Positions 11,401-23,070 of a stretch of 64,000 nucleotides of DNA are shown in pieces (position 1 is the stretch's first letter; each line of letters opens with the position of its first letter). Source of the DNA: Protonemura montana. Lineage: Eukaryota > Arthropoda > Insecta > Plecoptera > Nemouridae. A program made the translations under genes and the position numbers. The stretch spans positions 16,831,076-16,895,075 of the forward strand of contig OX387604.1 of the NCBI GenBank assembly GCA_947568835.1. Direction: 5' to 3'. The notes under the pieces are model-generated. The model was not told the DNA's origin. It did not search any database and worked only from the letters and a program-made list of their open reading frames with translations.

Positions 11401-14400
11401 AAATCACTCAATCCGTACTTAGTACGATAATACTCGGCTGTGAATGCATCACATTCTGTAAGAACGACCTTCCGACCGAAAACATTCAGGGCTCCGCCCA
11501 AAGTGAGATCTTGTTCCCCCACATACTCAGTGTGGTCTTTTCCAACGTTAATCGGATCTTCAATGTAGCGGCCCTCCATGAAACCCATTGGCATAAGGTT
11601 GAGTAAAGTCGTCGGGCGTGCTGCTCCAATACCAGGCAGTTCTTTGAAGCACTGTCAAACAAAATCCAGATTTGTTATTAAAATATCAAGTGTACGACGG
11701 TCCCCTTAGTCATTCAGTTTTTTATGTCTTACCTTGGGAAGTTTGCATTTGCCAAGGAAAGTAGAGCCAGATTCTTGAGAGAGACCCGGGGCAAATATCT
11801 CAAAGATTTCTATGGTATCATCAGATAGGTAGTAGTTCAGCTTCAGCAGATGCACAAAACCACCCTCCCGGCTTTGGTCATCCCAGTACCCCTTAAAGCT
11901 GAGCACTTGACGATCGTAGAGCAGGAATTGACGAAGCTTGTGCACAGTGTGGGTCGGATGTTTTGCATACTTCTTGCCCTCCTTCTCAAGCCGCATTTTG
12001 GAGTAAGGGTCCTCAGGCATATTAATTGGATCGGGAACGGGAATACCGCACCGATTTAAATAGTTTCGAGTGAACAGGTCACAGTTGACTATTTTAAAGA
12101 ATCGACCATAAATCTCGATCTCGCGGCCAATATTCAAATCCAGGATGTTGAAAAATTCAGAGTCCTTTGGGGCAGGGTAGGGAATTCGGTGTCGTGACAT
12201 GAGAGTTCCTAAAAAAGAGAGAACAATTGATAACCATTAAGATAACTATATCATTAAAAAATGGATGTAGGGTTGATAATGTTATAAACATTTTTCAGAA
12301 TAATTTGATTTTTTAAGACATACAAATTATTTCTCAAAAGTAATTTTTATGAAATTGGGTGTAAAAAAAGAAATAGAAACAAGAAAATACTTTAAACATA
12401 CTATCAAGGTTTATGCAAATTTAAAATATCAAATAAAAAAAATATCCTGTATACCTTGACTCATTCCTGAGTTTGCAGTTTTTGGCTCTGTCACAAGCAT
12501 GGTTCCATCCTGAGGGTAAAAGAAAATCTTGCATGGCCGAATTTGGTGATTATATTCTCGCTCCTGAGCTGTCTCTTGAAAGAATGCATCAAACGTGAGA
12601 ATCTGGTTGTCAAATGCCAACCATGCCGGCTGCTCAATTGACTCTCCACGTGGAAATGTTCCAGGAGATAAATTAGGCTTTCGGCCAGGAAGAGTGGCTC
12701 CACCAATACCAGGCTTCACCCGATCAGATAGGAAAATCATTCCTTTCGGGGAGTCAAAATGCTGGGACAAATGGAACCTTGTCTGGCCAACCTAGAATAA
12801 AAAAATATCTATGATTTATTTCATATTTAAGGATTAGCAAACTATATATTACAGCACAAATTTACACATAACAGTATATTAGTTGTTTAAGGTCTCAAAT
12901 GTAATTGCAAAATAACCTTAATTTAGCCTAGGAAAAAAGTATAATGGCTGCTCACTGAGCTGAAATTACAGAGATAGACCAAAATATAAACAGATAATTT
13001 GTACGTAAGGAATTAGTAAAACATGCAAATCTTACTCGTTGGTTGAAGCTGAACCCAGGAACCATTGGAAAATCTGTTGTGCGAATCATTTTCTTCTCTT
13101 TTCTCGTGAAATAATAGATGTAAAAGTTATCAAACTCTCCTTCCCTCCTTCCAGTCCAGTATTGAAGACTAAACAAGATGAAGCCTATTTATGTTTCCAT
13201 GGTTACTGCCATCAACCAATAGAAAAGCAATGCACAGTTGGCCCTCTGGATACCTAACTAACAAATATTGCCACTCATGGTTTAAAAATAATCTCATATC
13301 TTTTTCTTTTTTACATTTTTTTTTATTTTAAAAAAATATGTAATTTATATTTACCATCAGTGGAGGATGTGATTTTCATGTCTTTTGATCCAGGTACAAT
13401 TATTCTTTCTTCAAAGATAATCCTTATTCACTATTAAATCAAATGGTAAATGATTGCGTATTCAAGAGAGCAAGAGTTTCCGTTTATTTGGTCGCTTTTG
13501 ACCATTTTCAGACTCATGCTATGAATCTCATGACCACATTGGAAATGTCTACCAAATATACCGATCATATTGCAACGAATTTTTCTTAGGTTTATGTTTT
13601 GATGGCTCGGATCAATCGGATCAATTGCATATTAAGCTTTTACTATGAGTTTGAAAAGATAAACTTGAACGAAGAGCATCTCCGACTTTGGTCTGTTCCG
13701 AAATTTGAGAACTTGAGCATTATTTATTGCAATGTCTGTGCCTTTGCAGTATAGCTTAACTTGACATTTATTGTCACAGTAGGATTTTTTTGCAGAAGTA
13801 GGTATTTCAAAACATGTTCCATACTTATCCTGTTTATTTCTTTTTTATACTTCAATTGGAACTTGGATTTATTCATGCAATCAAAAACGCTCTAGTATGG
13901 TTTCTCTCCTGGTTGACCCACGAGGAAGCCACGAATAGGGAGTAAATATAATAGGATGTCTGGTCACCTTTCTACCATCTTACAACCAAAAGTGATACAA
14001 TTCACATTTTTCAATATTTTTTCTTTGTTTGCTTTGAATGAGGAACGTAATTAATTAAAAAATGTGTAAGGCTCACCCTTTGCAATGCTTCATCCCCTCG
14101 TATCTTTTTCTTTTCGTATTGTTGGTCAGAGGGATCTGTACGTAACAGTGCATCTCTAGTTTTCTCCCATTCAGCTTGATCGTCTTGATACGAGGCCCTA
14201 GCCCTCCGAACACAAGATATCGCACTGTGCATTTGCGTCAACTTGCGATGCCACAATTCTTTTGCTCTCTTCCTGCTTTGCTCGTGCTCATTGCGGCGTG
14301 CACTCAGCGGCTAAAACAATAGTTAAAATAGTGAAATAAACTTTAAAATATCACTTGGGATGTACGTGTGTGTGTTCTCAAAATCTTAATGTGTAGTAAG

Positions 14401-17400
14401 TATGTATTTGTATTTATTTTTCTCTTACAAATGTGCATTTGCTGCACTGTGGTTAGGTACATACTATTCACAGATTTTGTGCAATAATTTTGCAAAGGAA
14501 CATTTTGGCTCTGATGTTTTACAGTGAGTCAGCCGTCAGAGTTTTAGAGAAGTGGGGACATATTTGAACTCCTTTACAGGGCGTTGTTCATAACTATTCT
14601 TGACTCTCTTGTAATTTTGGCCTCTCAATCTTGATAGACACTATTTGTTGTTACAATTTAAAAAAAACAGTGCGAACTTGGTACTTTGGGCTCATGAGGG
14701 GTACAATTTAAAAAAGAAAATACTTCTACTTTTCAACCTCTATTTGCGGTTGCTAAAAATGTTGTGAAAGTACACTACTTGACGCTTTTCTTAGAAAATT
14801 AGAGTTCTGGAGCTTTTAAAAATAATTGAGTCTATAAGGGGTAACTTGGATTTTCAAAATTTAGGTTTTTGATTTCAGCAATCACACTTCTCGATCAAAT
14901 ACTTGGAGAATTTGCGTGGCCAAGTGTCGAAGCGGCAAGGTGTCATTGCGGGTGGTGAGAGGATAATACAATTAAACCTGAAGTGAGAATATTTTGTAAT
15001 AATTTGGCCTCAAAAAATTTCAATCTATAGCTTACCATGACGAGCAAAATGACAACCGTTACGATACAGTTGGTTTCTACTGTTACCAAAGATAGGGACC
15101 AAAAGTGATGTGGTAGTGTGGGGGGGGGGGGGGGGGGAAAGGAAGAAAGAATGAATCTTGCCAGCATTTCAGCTTGATACGGTCGTTTTTTGAACACAGT
15201 TGAAATTGTATCCCCAGGCTGATGAGTTAAACCTCCAGAGAAAACAATGTAAATTAATTCGACACTAAATTAGATACTAAATTCATATTTGAAACGCGAA
15301 ATTGCGGCGTGAATGACTAGTTTCGTCAAAAGGAGTACGACAGAAGCACACACCGATCGCTTGTCGCAACACCGGCATGTCATGACTCATAACAGCAGAG
15401 CAAACGAGCGCTCTGTTTGATCGTTTATTGCAGCTCATGCACTTTTGCCCTTGCCAGATACGACATTTAGAATGCTAGCAGACCCCGGGAAGCTGACGAT
15501 TGATTGATTATTGAGGTTTAACGACACACTCTTTTGACATCTGGCCATGTAGCACTGGTATAATGGCGTCGGTGAATGAGTGAATGATACTAAGGATGAT
15601 GATGAACTTAATCTAGCCTAGATTGCCGTTACCACCGAGACGTAGCGTACTCGTGTCGAAGAGCACCGAGAAGCCGAGACCACTGGCTTTACGTCCTTTC
15701 CGAAGGACAGTACAACAAGGGCAACATGATTCCTCCACAAATCCATGTGTATAATGGTCACAGGGGGAAGCGTATCGGACGTAATATTTGAGTTGAGGGC
15801 GTCTGATGAACTAGCGATTCACACAAAACATAGCAAATTAAACTGACATGTTAGGAATATTTTTGTTTGCGCATTGGGTCGAAAATTCATGTGGGGTATG
15901 TGCCCTTCTCCCCCAACCCCCTGGGAGGAGACACAAAAGTATGCGCCTAATTTAATAGTGCAGCAAGTTGTGTCTAGTAGATTTATTTTCAAAGTGTAGT
16001 GTCTTACAGTAAAAGCTCAACTAACCTCTAAGTATTTATTGCCCAAGACAATACTGCAGGTGGCTTGGCTGGCAATGCTATTGGCCTCATCATTTTCCAG
16101 AAGAGTGCAGTAAATTGATTGGAGTGGTAAGTTCGGCTGCGTAAATAAAATGAAGAATATTAGTACCCACAACAAGAATGACACACTTGATGACCATTTT
16201 GTGGATATTTAACTCACCTCAGATTTTATTGATGGTCCAAAAGTGTTTGCTAATTTATTCAAATTTTTGGCATATTCTAAATCGAGATGCGTTCTTCTTT
16301 CTATGTACATGATAACATCTCTTGCGTACTTGGCCCATAGCTTCGCTCTATTAAGCGCAAAGTCAACACCTTGCTCAAGTTTCAGCAGCATACTGTCGAT
16401 TTCTTGAGGGGATAGTAAATCAGGCTTCTTGTCCACTATGTGAACATCTGGGATGCTCTCTGCATCGGAGTCTAAATTATCACATGACTATAAACAAAGA
16501 CAACAATTATGCTACCATTCATCGATGGCTTACTTATATTAACATATAGATAAATTCACTTACTTTCGTCTTAGCACTGGACACTGAGCTTGACAAAGAA
16601 AAATTTGAGTCGAAATCTCCCATTAAATATTCTGACACCCTGTCAACAGGACAAGCAATTTACTAATTGAAAATGGACAGCTTAAAAATAAATGCGTTAT
16701 TTTCACAATGAAGTATTCACCTGCTACTGAAAGCTAAAGCCAGCTGTTCTATTGTGCCAAGAATATCTTTCGATTCGAGAGACTCATCTTCATAGTTGTA
16801 ACCTGTCACAAATACGTGAATTTTATTTGTATGAAATACGAATTTTCGAAGCCACTCCGTTGATCAATGGCGATCAAACAGATGGAGATTATTTTGATTA
16901 CCTTTGACACTCTGAACCAAAGTTCCGGCAGTTTGCAAGAGTTCAGTGGAGTGCAAACTTGGGTACTTCTCCAGCACAGTACGCAGAATTCGAAAAACAT
17001 CTCCTAAGCGATCGTGAGCTGCAACACGCATTGCCTCATGCTTGTCTAGAAACAAAACGATATAATTTTGAGAAATACTTTCACTTCTAAAAAGTTACCA
17101 TTAAACTTGGAATGCATGAAAAAATCGCAAGAGATTATTTAAGCACTGATAAGAAGTATCTTTGCGTAAAAAGCGTATTGCAAGGGTTTTAACCCAAAGA
17201 TTGTAGTTTATATGAAGCATTCTACGTTATTGAAGATTGAAGAAGGATTTCAACACGTAAGTATGGACACATCAATCTGTATTCCAAAAAAGAGGTTCGT
17301 TTATATTGAAAATGTGAAATATGAAATTTTATCTATTTAAAAAAAAAACTTCGAAACAGTTAACACGTGCCTCTATCCACCGTGTTAAAGGTCCGTCTCA

Positions 17401-17623
17401 ATTTTTCCAAGGACTCTTTGAAGATTCGCACATCATGCGTAAGTGCTGCAATTTCTTCTTGTTCGGCAAGTGGGAAAACTTCAACGCTCTCTTCAGAACT
17501 GACGCTAGCCATCGACATGGATAAGACGGAAGTGGCGCTGTGTCCTCCAGCAACCGATCGACAGCTGGAAGATTGCTCTGGGCCAGCTGAAGACGAGCCA
17601 CTAGGGCGGGAACGTTCATCCAT
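3878..17623 (-). CDS. ARHGAP29: Rho GTPase-activating protein, F-BAR/C1/RhoGAP (ARHGAP29/45/GMIP family)
   Basis: Coding exons, 5' to 3': 17623-17365, 17045-16902, 16802-16721, 16639-16564, 16487-16218, 16136-16026, 14310-14077, 9412-9218, 9130-8926, 8737-8598, 8310-8122, 7210-7026, 6934-6486, 5203-5049, 4848-4713, 4576-4397, 4302-3878. All have GT-AG borders and matching phases, giving about 1144 aa (human ARHGAP29 about 1261, ARHGAP45 about 1136). Residues about 70-190 match the helical N-terminal region. F-BAR is about 205-510 (DFALNRAKLWAKYARDV; LYEPGSQYMEFVK). A degenerate C1 lies at about 545-590 and RhoGAP at about 600-800. The RhoGAP keeps the arginine finger in GIYRLSG (R639), the K and R of LKLYLRQLPEP, and the Asn of PATNLGIVFGP, so it should stimulate GTP hydrolysis on Rho-type GTPases at membranes. 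The Ser-rich tail ends EEHTSC. Weak points are the exon 1 donor (T|GTTAAC) and the exon 14 acceptor (acggaag), both forced by phase. Intron 7 hosts a complete EFHC2 gene on the same strand. Confidence 0.92.
5293..5490. repeat. AT-rich palindromic repeat in ARHGAP intron 13
   Basis: (TA)n tracts at about 5306-5325 are followed by a perfect 78-bp palindrome at 5361-5438. Its 20-bp arms (TATTTATTTGTTTATTTATT and its complement) flank an (AT)19 core that is itself self-complementary. A second near-palindrome built from TTGTACAATT follows at about 5460-5495. The whole lies in intron 13 (5204-6485); the rest of that intron shows nothing I recognise. Confidence 0.9.
7211..8121. other. ARHGAP intron 11, no feature
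   Basis: Intron between the two exons that split the start of the RhoGAP domain. It is AT-rich with a short (TTTTTAT)n stretch near 7755-7783. I see no exon or repeat that I can name. Confidence 0.6.
9413..10271. other. 3' part of ARHGAP intron 7, downstream of EFHC2
   Basis: Contains the 3' flank of the nested EFHC2 gene and the host intron's acceptor (cttctag, ending at 9413). No conserved ORF. An AATAAA on the minus strand at 10066-10071 is the likely EFHC2 polyadenylation signal. Confidence 0.6.
10066..10071 (-). terminator. candidate polyadenylation signal of EFHC2
   Basis: AATAAA on the minus strand, 200 nt past the EFHC2 stop codon and still inside the host intron. If used, it ends the nested transcript before the host's next exon at 9412. 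Confidence 0.4.
10272..13089 (-). CDS. EFHC2: EF-hand domain-containing family member C2 (DM10 ciliary protein)
   Basis: Four exons on the minus strand: 13089-13036, 12791-12455, 12208-11733, 11651-10272. All borders are GT-AG and phases match, giving 748 aa (human EFHC2 is 749). The start MIRTTDFPMVPGFSFNQR aligns with the human N-terminus, followed by RFHLSQHF and KPGIGG. DM10 domains lie at about 74-181, 222-360 and 425-532 (AWLAFDNQILTFD, VHKLRQFLLYDRQVLSF, IVDADEYTFRYME). A C-terminal region has one EF-hand-like loop (DDCETGYISRD) and the family's closing segment. EFHC1/EFHC2 proteins are axonemal, sitting inside doublet microtubules of motile cilia. The third DM10 and the whole C-terminus are one 1380-nt exon. 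The gene lies wholly within intron 7 of the ARHGAP gene on the same strand, with an X-box/CCAAT pair just upstream. Confidence 0.96.
13193..13220 (-). promoter_or_regulatory. X-box-like RFX site and CCAAT box upstream of EFHC2
   Basis: GTTTCCATGGTTAC at 13193-13206 reads GTAACCATGGAAAC on the gene's strand, matching the RFX X-box half-sites (GTNRCC, 2-nt AT spacer, RGNAAC). It lies 104 bp upstream of the EFHC2 ATG, where X-boxes of ciliary genes usually sit. A CCAAT box (13216-13220) follows ten bases further upstream. RFX control of cilia genes is established knowledge; binding here is inferred. Confidence 0.6.
15120..15137 (+). repeat. poly-G run (18 G)
   Basis: Eighteen consecutive G in ARHGAP intron 6, followed by a purine-rich stretch. 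On the transcribed (minus) strand this is poly-C. Confidence 0.95.
15498..15775 (-). mobile_element. SINE-like repeat, 5'-truncated copy
   Basis: Shares long stretches with the reverse complement of 26660-26986: TGATTGATTA, TTTA-acgac-CAC, GGCCAT, GCACTG, ATGGCGTCG, AAGGATGA, TCTAGCCTAGAT, the AGAGCACC-AGAAG block, GACCAC-GGCTT, and GTAT-ATGGTCAC. The element's 5' (5S-like) end would be at the right and is almost absent here. Copies diverge by perhaps a third, so this is an old insertion. Confidence 0.75.
17046..17364. other. ARHGAP intron 1
   Basis: AT-rich intron between the first two coding exons. I see nothing else in it. Confidence 0.6.
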
Positions 17624-17699
17624 GTGTAGAGTGCTTGTCTGATGAAGACAGAAACCAAATTTGCGGATGTTTCAAAGTATTCAAATGTCTGTTTACAAC
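17624..17699 (-). other. probable ARHGAP 5' UTR segment
   Basis: Reading upstream of the ATG at 17623 there is an in-frame TGA and no ATG. A good acceptor (tttatttttag) ends at 17700, suggesting that the 5' UTR is spliced and that the promoter lies further right. Confidence 0.4.
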
Positions 17700-18138
17700 C
17701 TAAAAATAAATTTTTTAGAATTATTTGGACTGTTTAAATAAATGCCATTTCTTCGACAATGAACATAGGCGTATGCAGGGTGTCCCATCCAGTAGGGACC
17801 ATCAAGCTGTCGGGGGGTAATAATAGGTGGTAAAATAGACAATTCCTAACTTATGGGAAAATTAGGTTAACTTAAAACTTGTATTTTTTTTCACTATAGC
17901 AAACCTAACTAAGCTGCACATACAGAAAGGCAAATCTACAAATTTTAAGGCGTAACGTCTAGAATAGGGTAGCTACATTTACACATTTTTGTAATTGTGA
18001 ACCAGGATGGATCCGGGAGGCGACACATTGCAAAATAGAGAATTCGTCAACCGTACCCTTGTCTAAATTTTGCAAATTTTGCAATTTGAAACTGTTATTT
18101 CGGACGTTTGATTTAGCATGCTTATTAGGCCTGCACTG

Positions 18139-18155
18139 CCCCCCCCCCCCCCCCC
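18139..18155 (-). repeat. poly-C run (17 C)
   Basis: Seventeen consecutive C on the plus strand (poly-G on the minus strand), intergenic. Confidence 0.95.
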
Positions 18156-20193
18156 ACCCGTGATAATGCTTATAGTTTGATCTGATAATATATAAGGTAA
18201 CATGATAAAATGAAATGAAGTAATCTTTGAGTGAATTGTATAGACCGCGAAACCGTCAAACATTCTGACAGTACACAAGAGGAAGCACACTTGTTTTTAT
18301 GGATTACAAAAATATGCTTGCTCTGATTAAAATTGTTGTGTAAAATTCCATGGTATATAGCGAAATGTCATGTCCATTCGCCCACTTGTGCGTCCCATCA
18401 TAATATCGTTATTCGTAAAATCTATTTATAATAAAAGCAGAGAACGTATAGGTATGTTGGTGTTTTGTAGCTGTGCGGATAGAACGTGTTCTACGCTTGT
18501 CCTAAATTCAACTACATTTATTTATTCTCTCTTGCTACTGAAACGAAGGTGAAATAAGAAATAAGAGTACCATTTGTCAAAAATCAAAAGACAAACACAA
18601 GGGGTAGTTTAAAATAAAACTGACTTGTAAACAAAGGTCATTGCTTGTTCAACGCGTTATCGCGTGGAAATGTCAAAATTCTACTTCTCCAAAAATATTA
18701 GCTTTGTCAGCTTACACAGTGGATGTTCAATTCAATCGGTTCAGAAGAAAAAACCTCAGTGGATTGAGTCCAACTTCTAAATAGTGAAAAAGGCACGTTC
18801 AATGATCAACAAATTGTCTAAGAAAACAGAATACGACAACTATGCCTCAAGCATAATATTTTCTTGATGCCGAACTAGCTTCGCGAGTCTTGTCCGAGCA
18901 GTTAATCGATATTTACGAATCGGTGGCCGTTGATGGTTGACACTGGTGAACATTGTGCACAGCAGCTGGAAATGAGTACACCCACACCTATGTCCACACG
19001 GTCTATGCTGGTTTCAGAAGAACGTACGACTGACTGACGCGTTCGAAGCTGATCTAACTTGCCTCGTAAGCTATATTTAACCTGGTCCCACTGGTCTCAC
19101 ATGGAAAATAAGAAGAAATAGGGTAGGGGAACCATGTATATGTATATTATGCTCTAAAATCATGGCAGAGTCAACAGGATGGAGGTTATTTTACCAGATA
19201 CTAGGGAATATAGAAGTCGTGTAGTTGTCAACTCATACGGTCGCCATTTATATAAATAAGTTAACTGGATACTATGATTGCCAGCACTAGCAGTTTGTTT
19301 TGCCGGCAAAATTGCCAAAATATGTTGCGATTTGTTTGCACTTTTACGGACCGTATAATCTAAAGCGCGTAACTCCACAACAGTTCGGTATTAATTCACA
19401 CACATTCACTATGTTTTCCCGTCCAGAGCACGCAATACTCGTGCAAAACGTGCACAAGAATGAGTAAACCCTATTAATAATGTCCCTAAAACTATGCCGA
19501 ACAGGCATTGGTACTACTTCCGCCTAGAAATAGTTAGCATTTTTAACTTCGAAAATTTGGTTGGATTGACGCGCCTCAAAACCCCAGTATAATAAAAAAA
19601 AAAATTTTGTTGGTAAAAGTGCAATCATTAATAATGAGCGTATCAAGCTCATAAACTAATTTTAAATCAGTTTAATTAAGTGACACGAACTTTACAAATA
19701 AGAATGACCCGGTATAATATCCAACTTTGATAGTGAAATATAAAAACCTCAGAAACTGTACTCACCCCAAAGAAAAGTGGCAAAATAAAAAAAAAAAACG
19801 CTAATTACTTGCGCGGATAATTTTTCTTTTTTGGTGGATTATGACTGGATTATTATTGCTCAGGATGTTGAACACATTTGATGACCTGAGAAATCAAATC
19901 TGAGAGACACGTAAAAACTCCACCAACAAACACCACAATCTCCAGTTTAATACACCATGACATAAACACAGTCCTTACCACCCGCTTTTGACATTTTTTG
20001 TCGTTCTATTCCTTAGCAAAGGTCTTAGCTTGAATATTTCGCTGCCCAAAATAGGACGCTTTCAGAGATGTTGACTTCTTTTGGTTTTACACATTTTTCA
20101 GGCTTAAACTATAACTCGCAGATTTCTCGATGGAAGTAACCCTCGGGCTACATTTTGGACAGCATGTGCAAAGCAAGTGATTGACGAGGGGAC

Positions 20194-20208
20194 GGGGGGG
20201 GGGGGGGG
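20194..20208 (+). repeat. poly-G run (15 G)
   Basis: Fifteen consecutive G, intergenic, about 100 bp left of the repeat-like block at 20300-20460. Confidence 0.95.
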
Positions 20209-20384
20209 CTGCTCTACATGTTTTCCTACTGTAGCTATCGCAAATTACCGATATGTGCAGTTTGAAAATTTTATACATCGCCAAAGTAGTTGTTCTAAAC
20301 TCATTCTTGATGCTCCGGGTGTTTGCAATTTTCCGGCAAAATTGAAGCTGCAAAGGAATGGATATTTTCCCATTATTTCCGGAA

Positions 20385-20460
20385 AAATTGGAAAAATGAA
20401 CCATTCTTGCTTCAAAACAAACTTCGATAATTTTGATTTTCCGGGCCATGCATCTTGATT
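20385..20460 (+). repeat. copy of a diverged dispersed repeat
   Basis: Similar to 29968-30035: both read TGCTTYMAAACAAA, then AATTTTGATTTTC, then G(G/A)GCCAT. Each copy follows a poly-G run on the same strand (by about 190 and 240 bp). Similarity is moderate, roughly two thirds by eye. Confidence 0.35.
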
Positions 20461-23070
20461 CTTGAAACAGTTTGAAAAGAACTTATTTTTGTCAGTCGTT
20501 AATCTAGTGCAGTAACACATTTTAGGCGCAGTTCCAGGTTTAATTTTGAGGGATTTGCTAGCTGGATTAGCGCCTAAAACTCCATGCCCTCCATGCTCCC
20601 GGCTCTGGCGCCATAACGGCAAACCAGTACACACAGTGTCTGGATGCGTGCTGTACCGAAACCGGCAAGCCTGCATAACAACCATATAGTGCAATTTATG
20701 TTGGATAGCTGCTGCTGGTCTATCATTGCTTCGTGTTAGCTCACAGATTTGTAAAGAAACGCGAAAGACGAACAAGTCAAAGCTGGATGCGTATAACAGT
20801 CGCTGGTATCAACTGATTTATTTGATAAATTAAATATTGGTTCGAGTGTTTAATGTTTACCAACATTTCAATTCACGTTCATTGAGTTACCAAAAGCCCA
20901 AATGCTTATTTTCAACATCACCAAAAGCTTCCAAAAGTGTATAAATGCAAGAAATGTTGGATATTCTCTAGAAAATTCGCCTAACTTCCACTGCGCGTTG
21001 TAAGTAATTTTAAAAAACGACCACCAAATTCAGCCAGCTGTTCGGTGTGCAGTTGACTGGCGATAGCAGCGCCGCGCTGCGTGTATAGCGAACCGACCGC
21101 GGCAGCTTTAAATTGCTTTTTACGGCCAGAAGCCTATCGCTTAAATGTAAAATGATTGTGCTAAAATTTCGCTCCGTCGTAAGGCTCCAGTGACATCGGT
21201 GAGAATGCACGGGCAAAATAAATGATAAAAAAATAGCATGGTGAGGACAGCAGAACGGCAAGCTAAAAGTATTATTGAACCAAAGATAACCATATTTAAT
21301 TTTTGTTGCAGTATGTAACGGATATGCTCTGTCAGTGACTTGCGGTCCTAAAAGGACCTGAAAAGTCTACGTTTCGTCGGCATTGGCGCTGACCAAGCGC
21401 TGACAATAGGAATAAGTGTTGAGGCAGGTGTTCGCCGCATTTATAGGGAAGTTTCCTTTCCGGTGCTGGTCGTTTCATTTTTTTTCCTTCCACTTTACTC
21501 AAATTTATTGTTGGTGCTACATACTAAAAATGGCAAATTAGTTTGCTTATAAATATATTCTAAGCCATTTTGAACTATCGACAAACTTTGAGACTGCAAA
21601 AAATTGACAAAGGTATTTGGTGAAGTCATTTGGTTAAGTTTGTTCACAACATCTAGCAAAACCACAATTGAATTCCACACAACTCGGAAGGGATTCAAGG
21701 AACGATGAGCTCATATTACCGCTCTCTTGCGATTCTAAACAAGAGGTGAACTCGGTAATTTACCGAAAATTCCGTTCAACATGCCTAGCTCAAACAAAAC
21801 TCCACTACAAACTTGAACAAGTACCAGGAAGCACAAAGAATTTTATTTTTTATAGTTCCTTTCAAATCTATACACCTCAGTTTTAAAAGCACCATAAACT
21901 CATACAGTTCCTTTTCATCCAGGTATTGCAATCAAATGCTTTTAAGTTGGTGCATTTTTATACAACACAATACATTCAATGAAAATAAAGCTATAAAATA
22001 CAAATAAAATGTATAACTAAACCTGAATAACTATTTACGTGCTTGTGTTTACGTAAATTGCTGACTGTGAGAGTGATTCATTAAATATTTATAAGCTTTT
22101 GTCATGGCCGATTACAATCTTTAATATGTGTAGATTATAATCAATCGCATAGCATTTGATTAACTGTGACGCGCGGAAACCATGAAAACCGAACTCTGGG
22201 GCGACCTCACGGGTATACCTACAGGCGAGCGATAACATCCCATGGCTTTTATATTAAGTGACATGTATCTCAAAGCATCTAAGGAAACCCTACTCTCCCT
22301 TATGACTCTATCTGATATGCTTTTATGTTGGTTTAATTTACCACAATATTACATGTTTAGTTCTATGCATAATGCAAGCTGAGGTCAAGTGGTCATAAAA
22401 GAAACATGTCAGTTGAAGCAGTGCGTTTGGCACTTACTTTATACCTTAGAGAAGAAGAATGTAAAATCATAACGAAAACATCGACGAAGTTCATAAGAAA
22501 ATTACGCTAGCCAAAAATCGCGAAGATCGTGCTGCGTTTTTTCTTGCATGGCAATTGCTTGCCGCAGTTTCCGCAAATTTCCCACCCATCAAACATTTAA
22601 TTAAATATCCTAATGCAGCCAATCCTACAAGTATAATATTTTGCTTTTTTTAAATCTCTTACAAATTCGTCATGAGGTCTATGATGTGACCGCAGTCATA
22701 TGCCGAACGTATTTGCTTAATTATTCAAATACACGCGCTCAAAGATATTACTGTCGTATTCGAGAGCCGTTGACCAATCGGCGTCTTTGTTTCGAAGACT
22801 TGTGTAGAGTTGAAAAACGATCTCTGAATGGTCAAGGACTATACAGCTGATCTGTCAAGGACTGGCTGAGCTTGCCGGAGCCATGTGTATATTGTGTGGG
22901 TATCTGAGAATCACGGCAATTTTCCCTTAAAATCCATGATATTTCATGGAATTATACCAAATTTCATGAATTTAACGAAATTTCGAGTGACTGAGCCGTA
23001 CACATTTGCGTCTATGTTATGCCTTCCTCTAGCTGCTCAGTTGAGGCTTGCACGTCGCTGACATTAGAAA

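Larger units (their letters stand above)
14311..16025. other. ARHGAP intron 6
   Basis: A 1.7 kb intron splitting the F-BAR domain coding sequence. It holds a poly-G run at 15120-15137 and an inverted copy of the 5S-headed SINE-like repeat (15498-15775). A weak tRNA A-box-like stretch (tggccaagtgtcgaagc, near 14916) has no B box. Confidence 0.7.
17700..23070. other. intergenic region between divergent ARHGAP and FBXO30-type genes
   Basis: 5.4 kb between two genes transcribed away from each other, so it should hold both promoters. It contains a poly-C run (18139-18155), a poly-G run (20194-20208), a repeat-like block at about 20300-20460, and a moderately GC-rich patch near 21040-21110. The longest ORF (20245-20775, minus) has no recognisable domain. 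I found no clear TATA or initiator. Confidence 0.6.

Noticed and set aside
14914-14950. tRNA-like stretch (tggccaagtgtcgaagc)
   Set aside because: A-box-like only; no B box and no stem pairing.
20245-20775. 176-codon minus-strand ORF
   Set aside because: No recognisable domain or splice context; it overlaps a poly-G run flank and a repeat-like block.
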